Origin: Chitinophaga pinensis
Lineage (GTDB): Bacteria; Bacteroidota; Bacteroidia; Bacteroidales; GCA-2748055
Reading direction: 5' to 3'
Assembly: GCA_945863035.1 (NCBI GenBank)
Contig: CAMAZH010000011.1
Span: forward strand, 1-49,146
Length of the DNA: 49,146 bases
Shown: positions 6,649 through 14,377 of the stretch, piece after piece
How the letters are laid out: the number at the start of each line of letters is the position of its first letter
Position numbering within the stretch: the stretch's first letter is position 1
The notes under the pieces: model-generated
What the model saw: the letters and a program-made list of their open reading frames with translations, nothing else
What the model was told of the DNA's origin: nothing
Database searches by the model: none
Position numbers and translations under genes: made by a program

Positions 6649-7881
6649 ATGAAAAACACAATTCTTTTCATAGCGTTCAGCCTGCTGCTTTTTTCATGCA
6701 AGGAAGAGCAGACTATCGATACTCCCTCAGTGGACTTCGTTAACAACAAGAAGGCTGCCGGGTTGGTGGAAGCCGACACCCGCTTTGGACTGGATCTTTT
6801 TAGCGAGGTGGTTTCAATGGATGATGCTCCTGAAAATATTATGATATCCCCTGTAAGCGTGGCCGTTGCACTTGGAATGACCTACAATGGGGCAGTGGGG
6901 GATACAAAAACCGCATTTGAGGAAACGCTCCGCTTCAGCGGATATTCCCGTGAGGAAATAAATACCATTCACCAGGCATTGATAAATCATATCTTAAAGG
7001 CCGACCCGAAGGTTGTCATGGAAATTGCCAATTCGATTTGGTACAGACAAGGGTTTAATGTGCTTGAATCGTTCATTGACACCAACACCTTGTATTATAA
7101 TGCTGAAGTTGCCGGTTTGAATTTTGGGGACCCTGCTTCAAAAGATATTATCAACAACTGGTGTGCTTTAAAAACCCATGACAAGATCAAGGACGTGCTG
7201 GATGCTATTTCGCCTGAAGCTGTTATGTATCTCATCAATGCAATATACTTTAACGGCACCTGGACATACCAGTTCGACGAAAAGGATTCGTATTCAGGGA
7301 CTTTCACAAAAGAAGACAACTCGTCGACGGATGCCCGTTTTATGAAAATGCAGACTGATATTGCATATCTGTCCAACGAGCTTTTTTCGGCCGTTGATTT
7401 GCCTTATGGCAACGGAAAATTCAGCATGAGCGTGCTTCTGCCCAAGCAGGGCAAAACTACAAACGACATCGTCGAACAATTAAGCCTGTCAAACTTTACA
7501 AACTGGACTTCGGGATTTTCAGAACAAGAAGTTATTGTAACGCTTCCCAAGTTCAAGTTCGGATATAAGGAGCTTTTGAACAAACCACTGATAGACATGG
7601 GATTAGGTATAGCATTTAATGATATGGCAGATTTTACAGACATCAATCCGAGTGGAAACCTCTCGATTTCAAGGGTTATTCACCAGTCATTCATCGATGT
7701 AAACGAAAAAGGTACCGAGGCGGCTGCGGTTACAGTTGTGGAAATAAGATACACAAGTGTAGGACCTGAAGATGGCGTTTTTTACTTTAACGCCGATCAC
7801 CCCTTTGTTTTCGTAATCCGTGAAAAAACAAGTAATGCTATACTTTTTATCGGTAGGGTAAGTAACCCTGAATACCTATAA
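6649..7881 (+). CDS. Serpin-family protease inhibitor, lipoprotein
   Basis: This 410-residue protein begins with a lipoprotein signal (lipid-attachment Cys17 in LLFSC). The rest is a full serpin domain: NIMISPVSVAVALGMTYNGA near the N-terminus, INAIYFNGTW in the shutter region, and a C-terminal HPFVFVIRE...GRV signature. The reactive-loop hinge at 355-361 is GTEAAAV, the small-residue hinge expected of an inhibitory serpin. Counting from it places P1-P1' near Thr369-Ser370. It would sit on the cell envelope and trap host, competitor or self proteases. Its promoter matches that of the divergent ECF sigma factor. The protease target is not predictable with confidence from this loop. Confidence 0.93.
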   Translation: MKNTILFIAFSLLLFSCKEEQTIDTPSVDFVNNKKAAGLVEADTRFGLDLFSEVVSMDDAPENIMISPVSVAVALGMTYNGAVGDTKTAFEETLRFSGYSREEINTIHQALINHILKADPKVVMEIANSIWYRQGFNVLESFIDTNTLYYNAEVAGLNFGDPASKDIINNWCALKTHDKIKDVLDAISPEAVMYLINAIYFNGTWTYQFDEKDSYSGTFTKEDNSSTDARFMKMQTDIAYLSNELFSAVDLPYGNGKFSMSVLLPKQGKTTNDIVEQLSLSNFTNWTSGFSEQEVIVTLPKFKFGYKELLNKPLIDMGLGIAFNDMADFTDINPSGNLSISRVIHQSFIDVNEKGTEAAAVTVVEIRYTSVGPEDGVFYFNADHPFVFVIREKTSNAILFIGRVSNPEYL

Positions 7882-7900
7882 GAGCGCTTAATGCGCTTTT
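7882..7900. terminator. Short hairpin between convergent serpin and lpdA genes
   Basis: AGCGC (7883-7887) and GCGCT (7893-7897) form a stem around a 5-base loop, followed by TTTT on the plus strand. It fills the 17-base gap between the serpin stop and the lpdA stop and probably ends the serpin transcript. Confidence 0.55.
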
Positions 7901-9290
7901 ATAAATGTATCACTTCACCGTAAGCAGCCGCAGCAGCTTCCATAATAGCCTCCGACATTGTAGGATGCGGGTGAATAGCCTTAATCAGCTCGTGCCCGGT
8001 TGTTTCAAGTTTTCTGGCCACAACAAGTTCGGCAATCATCTCGGTAACGTTAAAGCCGATAAGATGGGCTCCCAATAATTCGCCATATTTGGAATCGAAA
8101 ATCAGCTTAACAAACCCATCTTTAGCCCCGGCAGCACTTGCTTTTCCTGAGGCTGAAAATGGAAACTTGCCAACTTTGATTTCGTAACCAGCCTCTTTTG
8201 CTGCTTTTTCGGTCATGCCTACGGAAGCAACTTCAGGGTTGGTATAAGTACAACCCGGAATGTTCTTGTAGTCGACAGGTTCGGGATTCTTCCCTGCGAT
8301 TTTTTCAACGCAAACAATGCCTTCGGCGGATGCTACATGGGCCAGAGCCGGACCATGAACGATATCGCCAATAGCATAAATGCCTTTAACATTGGTTTGG
8401 TAGAAATCGTTAACCTTTATTTTACCTTTTTCCATTTCGATGCCCAAAGCTTCGAGACCGATATTCTCGATATTTGGAGTTACGCCAACAGCAGAAAGCA
8501 CAATCTCGGCTTCATGTTCTTCCTCCCCTTTGGGAGTGACGATTTTCACCTTGCAAAGTTTGCCGCTGGTATCAACAGATTTTACATTTGAGCTGGTGAG
8601 GACGGTCATTCCTGCCTTTTTGAAAGAGCGTTCCAGTTGCTTTGAAACTTCTTCATCTTCTACAGGCACCACATTGGGAAGGAACTCAACGAGAGTTACC
8701 TTTGTTCCCATACTATTGAAAAAACCCGCGAATTCGCTACCAATTGCACCGGATCCGACAACAATCATAGAAACCGGTTGTTTGGGCAATGTCATTGCCT
8801 CACGGTACCCGATGATCTTTTTCCCATCCTGTTTAAGGTTGGGCAATTCTTTTGAGCGCGCACCGGTAGCAAGGATTATATGGCTGGCTTCATGAATATC
8901 CTTCTTGCCATCGGCTGTAGCAACTTCCACTTTGCTAGCAGAGACAAGCTTTCCTGTTCCGCTGATGACCTCAACTTTATTTTTTTTAAGAAGGAACTGA
9001 ACCCCTTTGCTCATGCCTTCGGCCACGCCCCTGCTGCGCGCAACAACAGCAGAAAAATCAGGCTTTACCGTGCCTTCAACTTTTATTCCGTAATCTTCCG
9101 AATGTTTAAAATAATCGTAAACCTGCGCGGACTTTAGCAGGGACTTGGTAGGGATACATCCCCAGTTCAGGCAAATACCGCCAAGCGATTCGCGTTCAAC
9201 AACTCCTGTTTTCAAACCAAGCTGAGCAGCGCGTATGGCTGCAACATAACCGCCAGGGCCTGTACCAATGATTAAAACGTCGTACTTCAT
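7899..9290 (-). CDS. lpdA: Dihydrolipoyl dehydrogenase
   Basis: This is a 463-residue flavoprotein disulfide reductase of normal family length. It shows the FAD motif GTGPGG (9-14), the redox disulfide C40-LNWG-C45 in GGICLNWGCIPTKS, the NAD motif VGSGAIGSEFAGF, the second FAD motif YAIGD, and the C-terminal dimer-interface motif HPHPTMSEA with the catalytic His-Glu pair. It reoxidises dihydrolipoamide in 2-oxoacid dehydrogenase or glycine-cleavage complexes. No E1 or E2 gene is adjacent, so it probably serves several complexes. A minus-strand -7 box TATTTTTG lies at 9337-9344. Confidence 0.96.
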   Translation of the reverse strand: MKYDVLIIGTGPGGYVAAIRAAQLGLKTGVVERESLGGICLNWGCIPTKSLLKSAQVYDYFKHSEDYGIKVEGTVKPDFSAVVARSRGVAEGMSKGVQFLLKKNKVEVISGTGKLVSASKVEVATADGKKDIHEASHIILATGARSKELPNLKQDGKKIIGYREAMTLPKQPVSMIVVGSGAIGSEFAGFFNSMGTKVTLVEFLPNVVPVEDEEVSKQLERSFKKAGMTVLTSSNVKSVDTSGKLCKVKIVTPKGEEEHEAEIVLSAVGVTPNIENIGLEALGIEMEKGKIKVNDFYQTNVKGIYAIGDIVHGPALAHVASAEGIVCVEKIAGKNPEPVDYKNIPGCTYTNPEVASVGMTEKAAKEAGYEIKVGKFPFSASGKASAAGAKDGFVKLIFDSKYGELLGAHLIGFNVTEMIAELVVARKLETTGHELIKAIHPHPTMSEAIMEAAAAAYGEVIHL

Positions 9291-9336
9291 ATTACTGGAA
9301 TTTCGTTGTTTGGGAATAAAATTTTAAATAAGTTTT

Positions 9337-9344
9337 CAAAAATA
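9337..9344 (-). promoter_or_regulatory. Promoter -7 box for lpdA
   Basis: The minus strand reads TATTTTTG, an exact TAnnTTTG box about 47 bases before the ATG. Confidence 0.45.
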
Positions 9345-9434
9345 CAATAATAAGACAATTTATAGAGCATAATGTTTATAATTTACGGATATTAAGTATT
9401 CAGCATTACCTGACCAAGGAACAAGAAATATTAG

Positions 9435-9442
9435 TAGTTTTG
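9435..9442 (+). promoter_or_regulatory. Promoter -7 box for the methyltransferase gene
   Basis: TAGTTTTG, an exact TAnnTTTG box, lies 26 bases before the ATG at 9469. Confidence 0.5.
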
Positions 9443-9468
9443 ACGATTGTAAAGGGAAAACAGACAAT

Positions 9469-10368
9469 ATGGAAATCAAATCCGAAGATGGCATTGCAAA
9501 GAGCCATGAGGCGCATGAAGTTCACATGAAAAATCTGATTGGAGAGAAGGATGCCCGTCTTTTTCACATCAAAAATCAGGATTGTGTGCTTTATAAGGTT
9601 AATGTCAGGACTTTGTTAATTCTCGAACCCTTCTGGAGCAAACCCAACACATGGCTGACCATAGCCGACTACAACGGGCTTGAGGCGAATTTTCTGGCGA
9701 ACAAATCTCAAAAGGTATTGGCTTCAGACATTTCGGATGTGTTTCTTGCAGATGCTAAATCCGAAGGACTAATAGAGAATTATCAGAAAATCAATGTTGA
9801 GCATATCGATTACCCCGACAACAGCTTTGATTACGTTTCGTGCAGGGAGGCGTTTCACCATTTTCCCCGGGCATATCTGGGTCTGTATGAAATGATGAGG
9901 GTTTCCAAAAAAGCTGCAATAATTATTGAGCCTATCGACATTTTAACTAAAATGCCACTGTTGCTGCTGGTTAAAAACATTCTGGACAGGTTTAATCCAT
10001 TGTTAATTAATAAACTATGGAAAAACCGTTTTTCATTTGAGAAGGTGGGTAATTATGTTTTCAAAATTTCAGAAAGAGAAATCGAGAAAATGGCAATGGG
10101 TATCGGGCTGCGTCTGATTGCTTTTAAGGGAATCAACATACTCACAAACTGTAAAGAGAACTCAATAGTTGTACCTCACGACCGCAAGCTTTTGCGGGAA
10201 ATACAACAAAAATTCAGGTTTCAGGATTTTCTCTGCCGTACGAGAATCATTCCGTACAATAATATTTGTTGCGTAATATTCAAGGAATATCCCGATGCAT
10301 TTACAGTAAGGAAAATGAGGGAACAAGGCTATAAAATCATAGAGTTACCTGCGAATCCTTATTTATAA
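9469..10368 (+). CDS. Class I SAM-dependent methyltransferase
   Basis: This 299-residue protein carries a methyltransferase core at about residues 60-165. An acidic strand end VLASDISD follows the glycine loop, then VEHIDYPDNSFDYVSCREAFHHF (motifs II-III of the UbiE-like group) and MMRVSKKAAIIIEP. The usual glycine-rich loop (DxGxGxG) is replaced by TIADYNGLEANFL, which is poor in glycine, so cofactor binding may differ from the norm. About 130 C-terminal residues have no motif I recognise. It stands alone between lpdA and ferredoxin and has its own promoter. The substrate is unknown. Confidence 0.75.
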   Translation: MEIKSEDGIAKSHEAHEVHMKNLIGEKDARLFHIKNQDCVLYKVNVRTLLILEPFWSKPNTWLTIADYNGLEANFLANKSQKVLASDISDVFLADAKSEGLIENYQKINVEHIDYPDNSFDYVSCREAFHHFPRAYLGLYEMMRVSKKAAIIIEPIDILTKMPLLLLVKNILDRFNPLLINKLWKNRFSFEKVGNYVFKISEREIEKMAMGIGLRLIAFKGINILTNCKENSIVVPHDRKLLREIQQKFRFQDFLCRTRIIPYNNICCVIFKEYPDAFTVRKMREQGYKIIELPANPYL

Positions 10369-10394
10369 TAGCCAAAACTTTCGGGCATAAAAAA

Positions 10395-10416
10395 GGCCGC
10401 ATCAAAATGAGCGGCC
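10395..10416 (-). terminator. Terminator for the ferredoxin gene
   Basis: Perfect 6-bp stem GGCCGC/GCGGCC (10395-10400 and 10411-10416) with a 10-base loop. On the minus strand it is followed by TTTTTT, a classic intrinsic terminator just after the ferredoxin stop. Confidence 0.82.
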
Positions 10417-10439
10417 AGATTAAATTTTACCGGGTATCA

Positions 10440-10607
10440 CTATGCTGGTGAAATTGCCTCTACCGGGCAAACATCAGCGCATGCACCGCAATCTGTGCAT
10501 AGTTCCGGATCAATCTTATAGATACTGCCCTCGGAAATTGCCTCAACAGGACATTCATCAATGCAAGTACCGCAAGCAGTACAATCTTTGCTAATTACGT
10601 AAGCCAT
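10440..10607 (-). CDS. 2[4Fe-4S] ferredoxin
   Basis: This 55-residue bacterial ferredoxin has two CxxCxxCxxxCP clusters: CTACGTCIDECP and CTDCGACADVCP, each followed by VEAIS. Each half binds a [4Fe-4S] cluster and the protein carries low-potential electrons in anaerobic metabolism. The start is ATG 10607 (MAYVISKDC), the normal length for this family. A longer frame from TTG 10631 adds an atypical lysine-rich stretch and is rejected. A minus-strand -7 box TAACTTTG (10645-10652) precedes it and a strong terminator follows, so it is monocistronic. Confidence 0.95.
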   Translation of the reverse strand: MAYVISKDCTACGTCIDECPVEAISEGSIYKIDPELCTDCGACADVCPVEAISPA

Positions 10608-10644
10608 TTTTTTTGTCTTTTGTTTAACCAAACATTAGTTGCTG

Positions 10645-10652
10645 CAAAGTTA
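10645..10652 (-). promoter_or_regulatory. Promoter -7 box for ferredoxin
   Basis: The minus strand reads TAACTTTG, an exact TAnnTTTG box about 38 bases before the ATG at 10607. Confidence 0.55.
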
Positions 10653-10793
10653 AATTCTTAAACCGATTTGCAAAAGGTATTTCTTTATTTGTATCGCTAT
10701 TTTGAATGAATTTAAATAGACGTCAGAAATGAAATATATGGAAGATTAAGCCCAATAGCTTTTTTGTTTTGCTTTTTCTATTGAATAATAGTT

Positions 10794-10819
10794 TATTTTT
10801 GTTTCGTTAATATACGAAA
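10794..10819 (+). promoter_or_regulatory. arsR2 promoter and ArsR operator
   Basis: The -7 box TATTTTTG (10794-10801) is followed directly by the inverted repeat TTTCGT-N6-ACGAAA (10802-10819), equivalent to TTTCG-N8-CGAAA. A TTTG 22 bases upstream of the -7 box (10768-10771) could be the -33 element. Operator placement at the transcription start predicts autorepression. Confidence 0.78.
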
Positions 10820-10829
10820 TGAAATTTTC

Positions 10830-11177
10830 ATGACAGAAAAAAAATACTATACCGAAAAGCAGGAAAAGGTTTCAGGTTATGCTAAAGCCTTATCGCATCC
10901 TGTGCGGGTTTTTATTCTGGATTACCTTGTCAACAACCTCGACAAATGCTGCTATAGCGGCGACATGGCTGAAGAACTACCTATTGCCCGCTCAACACTT
11001 TCAGAGCATTTAAAAGAATTAAAAAAGGCTGGATTAATACAAGGCGAAATAAACCCTCCCTATATAAAATACTGCATCAATCATGAGAACTGGGAAGATG
11101 CCAGGCAAGTTTTTGCTTCATTCTTTAAAAAACAAGAGGATATTTCCAGTTCAATTTCTAAATGTAAAATCAAATAA
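10830..11177 (+). CDS. arsR: ArsR/SmtB-family repressor of ars cassette 2
   Basis: This 115-residue winged-helix repressor is paralogous to the one at 3850. It has SHPVR, the vicinal pair C40-C41 in CCYSGD, the recognition helix STLSEHLKELKKAGLI, and C82 in KYCIN. A C-terminal extension adds C112, a possible further metalloid ligand absent from copy 1. It starts 10 bases after its operator and ends 8 bases before arsE, so arsR-arsE should be cotranscribed here, unlike copy 1 where arsE has its own promoter. Metalloid sensing is inferred from the cysteines and neighbours. Confidence 0.92.
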   Translation: MTEKKYYTEKQEKVSGYAKALSHPVRVFILDYLVNNLDKCCYSGDMAEELPIARSTLSEHLKELKKAGLIQGEINPPYIKYCINHENWEDARQVFASFFKKQEDISSSISKCKIK

Positions 11178-11185
11178 ATCGAAAT

Positions 11186-11422
11186 ATGGAAATAAAAATT
11201 TTAGGTACAGGATGCCCCAAGTGTAAGACACTTGAAAAAATTACCCGTGAAGTTGTGGAGCAAAACGGCTTCAGTGCTAACATTACTAAAGTTGAAGATA
11301 TTGTTGACATTATGAAATACAATATCATGTCTACCCCTGCTTTGGTGGTAAATGAAAAAGTTGTAATTAAAGGGAGGCTGCCTTCGGCGGAGGAGATTAA
11401 ACAAATCCTGACAAAGTATTAA
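11186..11422 (+). CDS. arsE: Small cytosolic thioredoxin, ArsE-like
   Basis: This 78-residue mini-thioredoxin has C10-PK-C13 in ILGTGCPKCKTLE and the cis-proline region MSTPALVVNEK. It has no signal sequence, so it is cytosolic. It is the paralogue of the gene at 3550 and follows arsR after 8 bases. As an ArsE-type partner it should hand electrons to the membrane or lipoprotein components. A 313-base gap with a decayed GxxExxY gene now separates it from arsF, whereas in copy 1 the two genes are 3 bases apart. Confidence 0.82.
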   Translation: MEIKILGTGCPKCKTLEKITREVVEQNGFSANITKVEDIVDIMKYNIMSTPALVVNEKVVIKGRLPSAEEIKQILTKY

Positions 11423-11523
11423 TAAATTGCCACAAATACGTAGCAAAAATTAGTTGCCGCAGATTATTCGCTGAGTACATTTTTTATTGGGTGTTCATTA
11501 AATCGCTTCATTAAGTTCATTGA

Positions 11524-11692
11524 TTAAATGAAATAAAGTATTCAGAAGATAAATATCCATTGCAGAAAGAATCTTATGATATTATTGGAATATGCATGGA
11601 AATTCATCGGATTTCAGGGGAAAGATTTGTTGGAAATTGTCTATAAAGACGCTAATGAACATGATTTTTATCTGAGAAAAAATACCATTTGA
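11524..11692 (+). pseudogene. Frameshifted, truncated GxxExxY-family gene
   Basis: The frame starting near 11524 encodes NEIKYSEDKYPLQKESYDII and continues GICMEIHRISG, a clear N-terminus of the GxxExxY family. At the GGGG run (11617-11620) the reading shifts by one base, and the family's next segment LLEIVYKDANEHDF continues in the other frame to TGA at 11690-11692. About half of the normal length is missing. The family is a small uncharacterised one, dispersed in many Bacteroidota genomes. Here it is a remnant inserted between arsE and arsF. The preceding 100 bases (11423-11523) hold no feature I can name. Confidence 0.72.
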
Positions 11693-11735
11693 GCGTGAGA
11701 AGAAAAATGAGGTTGAAAATTAAAAACAAGAAAAC

Positions 11736-12146
11736 ATGAGAAAAACAATGATGTTAAGTATTGCCCTTATTATGTTTATGGGCATTTGGTCGTGCAATGC
11801 ACAAACCGAAAAAAAAGATCCCTCAACTAACGCTTCCGCAAAAGTAGAGGCCTACTATTTTCATTTCTCATCAAGATGCGTTACCTGCAATACTGTTGAA
11901 TCAGAAGCAATTGCCAGTATCAAAAGCCTTTACGGGGACAAAGTCAGTTTTCAGTCTATAAACCTCGATGATGAGTCGAGCAAAGCTTTAGCAAAAAAAC
12001 TGCAGGTTGCCGGTCAATCCCTGTTAATTGTAAAAGGCGATACTAAAATAAACATCACTAACGAAGGTTTTATGTACGCCCGCAATAACCCGGAAAAATT
12101 TAAGCTTATTATTAAGGAAAAAGTTGATGGGTTGCTAGGAATGTAA
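11736..12146 (+). CDS. arsF: Thioredoxin-fold lipoprotein, ArsF family
   Basis: This 136-residue protein is the paralogue of that at 3124. It has a hydrophobic signal with lipoprotein cysteine C20 (GIWSC-NAQ), a thioredoxin-like domain with C48-VT-C51 in FSSRCVTCNTVE, and the shared ITNEGFMYA segment. It ends 3 bases before arsG, indicating coupled translation. The expected role is an extracytoplasmic redox subunit of an ArsEFG-type system. Because the GxxExxY remnant lies upstream, transcription from the arsR promoter may be weakened, and I see no obvious new promoter. Confidence 0.8.
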   Translation: MRKTMMLSIALIMFMGIWSCNAQTEKKDPSTNASAKVEAYYFHFSSRCVTCNTVESEAIASIKSLYGDKVSFQSINLDDESSKALAKKLQVAGQSLLIVKGDTKINITNEGFMYARNNPEKFKLIIKEKVDGLLGM

Positions 12147-12149
12147 AAA

Positions 12150-12851
12150 ATGAACGAATTCTTAACAAGCTTATTGGAGGGTAACAGCATGCCATGGCTT
12201 TCGGCATTGGTGCTTGGCTTAATGACTGCTATAAGCCCATGTCCTTTGGCAACGAACATCACAGCTATTGGTTTTATAAGCAAGGATATTGAAAACCGCA
12301 ACCGTGTTTTCCTGAATGGCTTACTTTACACTCTCGGCAGGGCAATATCATACACAGGCATAGCCCTCATTATCTATCTTGGAGCCGATCAATTCCAGTT
12401 CTCAGGATTCTTCCAGCGATATGGTGAAAAAATTTTGGGGCCGCTACTCATCATCATTGGCATTTTTATGCTTGGTATTATTAAAATCAATTTCCCTGGA
12501 ATGGGTAAATTAAGCTCTCGGATGGAGAATAAAAGTTCTTGGAACTTTATCGACACCATTTTGCTGGGTATCGTATTTGCCATGGCTTTTTGCCCTTACA
12601 GCGGTGTTTTATACTTTGGAATGCTTGTTCCCATGACTGTTGCCAGTGCTTCCGGATTGTATCTTCCTGTAATTTTTGCTTTGGCTACAGGTATTCCTGT
12701 TATCATTTTTGCCTGGGTTTTAGCTTATGCTGTTTCTGGTATCGGGCAAGTCTACCAAAAGGTAAAACTCTTCGAAATATGGTTTCGCCGTGTAGTTTCT
12801 ATATTGTTCATTGTGGTAGGTATTTACTATATTATCAGGGTGTTTTTCTAA
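12150..12851 (+). CDS. arsG: CcdA/DsbD-like membrane protein, ArsG family
   Basis: This 233-residue, six-helix membrane protein is collinear with the copy at 2232 without gaps, and most residues are identical by eye. It keeps only the two cysteines C31 (SPCPLATN) and C148 (FCPYSGV). The family is annotated as an ArsG efflux permease for trivalent aromatic arsenicals. Its CcdA-like build and paired cysteines between a cytosolic thioredoxin and a surface thioredoxin also suit a transmembrane electron relay. It is followed by an ArsR-type operator at 12868-12887. Confidence 0.85.
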   Translation: MNEFLTSLLEGNSMPWLSALVLGLMTAISPCPLATNITAIGFISKDIENRNRVFLNGLLYTLGRAISYTGIALIIYLGADQFQFSGFFQRYGEKILGPLLIIIGIFMLGIIKINFPGMGKLSSRMENKSSWNFIDTILLGIVFAMAFCPYSGVLYFGMLVPMTVASASGLYLPVIFALATGIPVIIFAWVLAYAVSGIGQVYQKVKLFEIWFRRVVSILFIVVGIYYIIRVFF

Positions 12852-12867
12852 AAAAATTTAATTAAAC

Positions 12868-12887
12868 GTTTCGGGATTTTACGAAAC
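12868..12887. promoter_or_regulatory. ArsR operator between arsG2 and arsP2
   Basis: Perfect inverted repeat GTTTCG-N8-CGAAAC (12868-12873 and 12882-12887), the same architecture as the arsR2 operator. It sits 22 bases before the permease start, the position matched by the site at 2199-2214 in the other cassette. Confidence 0.72.
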
Positions 12888-12909
12888 ACTACATAATCTT
12901 ATAGCAATA

Positions 12910-14250
12910 ATGGAAACAAGAAAAGAGTTTAAAATTCTATTTTGGATTGCAGCTATTTTTGGCGTAGCCTTTTTCCTGCCTGTTGAAAGCGCAAGGTTTA
13001 ATACAGCCATTGCAGCCACGTTCGATCTGGCAAATTGGTATGCACGCGAGCATGTTATTTTATGTTTATTACCTGCCTTTTTTATTGCAGGTGTAATTTC
13101 TGTATTTGTAAGCCAGGGTTCAGTACTCAGATACTTTGGTGCAAATGCGAAAAAATGGCTGGCGTATACTGTTGCAGCTGTTTCCGGTACTATTCTTGCC
13201 GTGTGCAGTTGTACCATTCTACCTCTATTCTCAAGTATTCACAAACGTGGTGCTGGTTTAGGCCCTGCTATAGCCTTTTTATATTCTGGACCCGCAATAA
13301 ACATTCTTGCAATCATTCTTACAGCCCGTATTTTGGGTTTTGAAATGGGACTTGCAAGAACAATTGGTGCAGTCTCTTTCAGTGTTATCATCGGAGTTGT
13401 CATGTCGCTGATTTATCGGAAAGAAGAAAAAATAAAGCGTGAAGAACAAATGAATATTGAGTTGCCTCCTGAAAAACGACCGATGTGGCAAACTTCATTT
13501 CACTTTTTTACATTGGTATTAATCCTTGTTTTTGCTAATTGGAGCAGCCCTGCAAGTAGTGATACATCAAGTACCTGGTACTATCTGTGGGCATATAAAT
13601 GGTATGTCACAGGATTTTTCTCTCTTTTGCTTGGTTATTCATTAATCTTTATCCTGAAAATAAAATGGCAATGGGTTCTTCTTTCAACCCTGGCAATTGT
13701 TGCATCAGCATTACTATCATCAAATTTTATTGATAACGCCAAGCTTGCCCCACTTGTGCCTATGATAGTCGGCATCGCTGCTTTAAGCATTATAACCCTT
13801 TTGGATAAAAATGACGAGGACAATAAAGAGTGGACTTATTCTACCTGGGGATTTGCCAAACAGATTTTACCCTTGCTCGCAATAGGAGTAGTTACAGCAG
13901 GTTTCCTTTTAGGCTCCACCCACGAGGGGCAAACCATTGCAGGTGTAATACCCAACGAATGGATTCAATGGTTGGTTGGTGGTAATTCTGTAGCTTCAAA
14001 TTTCTTTGCATCCATTGTTGGGGCATTTATGTATTTTGCCACTCTTACTGAAGTCCCCATTCTACAGGGATTGATTGCTTCTGGTATGGGTAAAGGACCT
14101 GCACTGGCTTTATTGTTAGCTGGCCCATCCTTATCATTGCCCAACATGCTGGTAATACGGGGTGTGCTTGGTAATCAAAAAACCATAGTTTATATTACTC
14201 TGGTTATTGTTATGGCCGCAATTTCCGGGTTGATTTACGGTGCCATCTAA
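12910..14250 (+). CDS. arsP: ArsP_1-type permease (PF03773-like), long form
   Basis: This 446-residue membrane protein has two four-to-five-helix halves. The first carries CSCTILPLFSSIHKRGAGLG (C99, C101) and SGPAINILAIILTARIL. The second carries LTEVPILQGLIASGMGKGPAL and LAGPSLSLPNML. A hydrophilic loop (about residues 160-195) and an extra helical section make it longer than copy 1's permease, and sequence similarity between the two is low outside the core motifs. It probably exports organoarsenicals or a related toxic solute. It occupies the same slot as the short permease in cassette 1 and has its own upstream operator. Confidence 0.85.
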   Translation: METRKEFKILFWIAAIFGVAFFLPVESARFNTAIAATFDLANWYAREHVILCLLPAFFIAGVISVFVSQGSVLRYFGANAKKWLAYTVAAVSGTILAVCSCTILPLFSSIHKRGAGLGPAIAFLYSGPAINILAIILTARILGFEMGLARTIGAVSFSVIIGVVMSLIYRKEEKIKREEQMNIELPPEKRPMWQTSFHFFTLVLILVFANWSSPASSDTSSTWYYLWAYKWYVTGFFSLLLGYSLIFILKIKWQWVLLSTLAIVASALLSSNFIDNAKLAPLVPMIVGIAALSIITLLDKNDEDNKEWTYSTWGFAKQILPLLAIGVVTAGFLLGSTHEGQTIAGVIPNEWIQWLVGGNSVASNFFASIVGAFMYFATLTEVPILQGLIASGMGKGPALALLLAGPSLSLPNMLVIRGVLGNQKTIVYITLVIVMAAISGLIYGAI

Positions 14251-14377
14251 AAAACAAAAATATATTTGAAATTATAGTTCTTGATTTTCAAAACTGGAAA
14301 ATAAAACCGCACACATTGTAAGTTGCATCGGAGCTTCAAATACCTCAAATAGTTAACCTTAAAAACACCAATCTATT

